Both the position numbers and the translations under genes were made by a program. A stretch of DNA of 5,497 bases from an uncultured Mycoplasmataceae bacterium (GTDB taxonomy: Bacteria; Bacillota_I; Bacilli_A; Mycoplasmatales; Mycoplasmoidaceae). Under the pieces are notes generated by a model. That model searched no databases and was not told where the DNA came from. It worked only from the letters and a program-made list of their open reading frames with translations. Numbering within the stretch: position 1 is the stretch's first letter; each line of letters starts with the position of its first letter. The DNA lies in NCBI GenBank assembly GCA_949290035.1, contig CASEQO010000151.1, positions 1-5,497 of the forward strand, read 5' to 3'. Of this stretch, positions 5,392-5,497 are shown piece by piece.

Positions 5392-5497
5392 ATGGGACAA
5401 AAAGTAAATCCTAACGGTTTAAGAATTGGAGTTATAAAAGAATGACAATCAAGATGAGTTGCCGCTAATAATAAGCAAACAGCTCAATGATTAGTTC
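5392..5497 (+). CDS. rpsC: 30S ribosomal protein S3, N-terminal part (cut by window edge)
   Basis: S3 is a head protein near the mRNA entry channel with helicase activity on mRNA. Only 35 codons are visible. MGQKVNPNGLRIGVIKEWQ followed by SRWVA is the characteristic S3 N terminus. Three TGA codons are Trp18, Trp22 and Trp33. The ATG is two nucleotides after the rplV stop, again as TAATTATGG. AAAGG at 5378-5382 lies 9 nt upstream. The position after rplV matches the standard S10 operon order, in which rplP would be next. Confidence 0.96.

Overview
This window comes from a mollicute (Mycoplasma-type) chromosome that reads UGA as tryptophan. The DNA is very AT-rich. Six of the nine protein genes reach full length only if in-frame TGA is translated, and those TGA codons fall where conserved Trp is expected in L3, L4, L2, S19 and S3. 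All 10 Trp codons I can place are TGA and none is TGG; stops are TAA or TAG only. Long tails on L3 and L22 also suit the mycoplasmas. I cannot name the species; a member of the M. hominis/M. pulmonis-type group is only a guess.

Layout. 1-130: hairpins that probably end an upstream gene, a 13-bp perfect AT inverted repeat, and a promoter. 131-1108: a 325-aa protein of unknown function, Pro/Gln-rich then coiled-coil and acidic, ending in a hairpin that overlaps its stop codon. 1160-1241, minus strand: a small SRP RNA (4.5S/scRNA type) with its own promoter, convergent with the unknown gene and divergent from the ribosomal operon. 1376-1487: promoter and about 100-nt leader of the S10 operon, with complementary segments that could hide the rpsJ ribosome-binding site. 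1488-5497: the S10 ribosomal protein operon in its standard order, rpsJ-rplC-rplD-rplW-rplB-rpsS-rplV-rpsC, with rpsC cut by the window edge.

The operon genes are packed with gaps of 2-47 nt and most have clear Shine-Dalgarno sequences, so they are probably one transcript. The SRP RNA serves co-translational membrane targeting. The main oddities are an acidic Glu/Gln tail of about 95 aa on L3 that contains six 12-bp units, a lysine-rich tail of about 49 aa on L22, the possible leader switch, and the unknown gene. I see no CRISPR array, transposon, tRNA or phage gene, and no clear evidence of a wholly new system.
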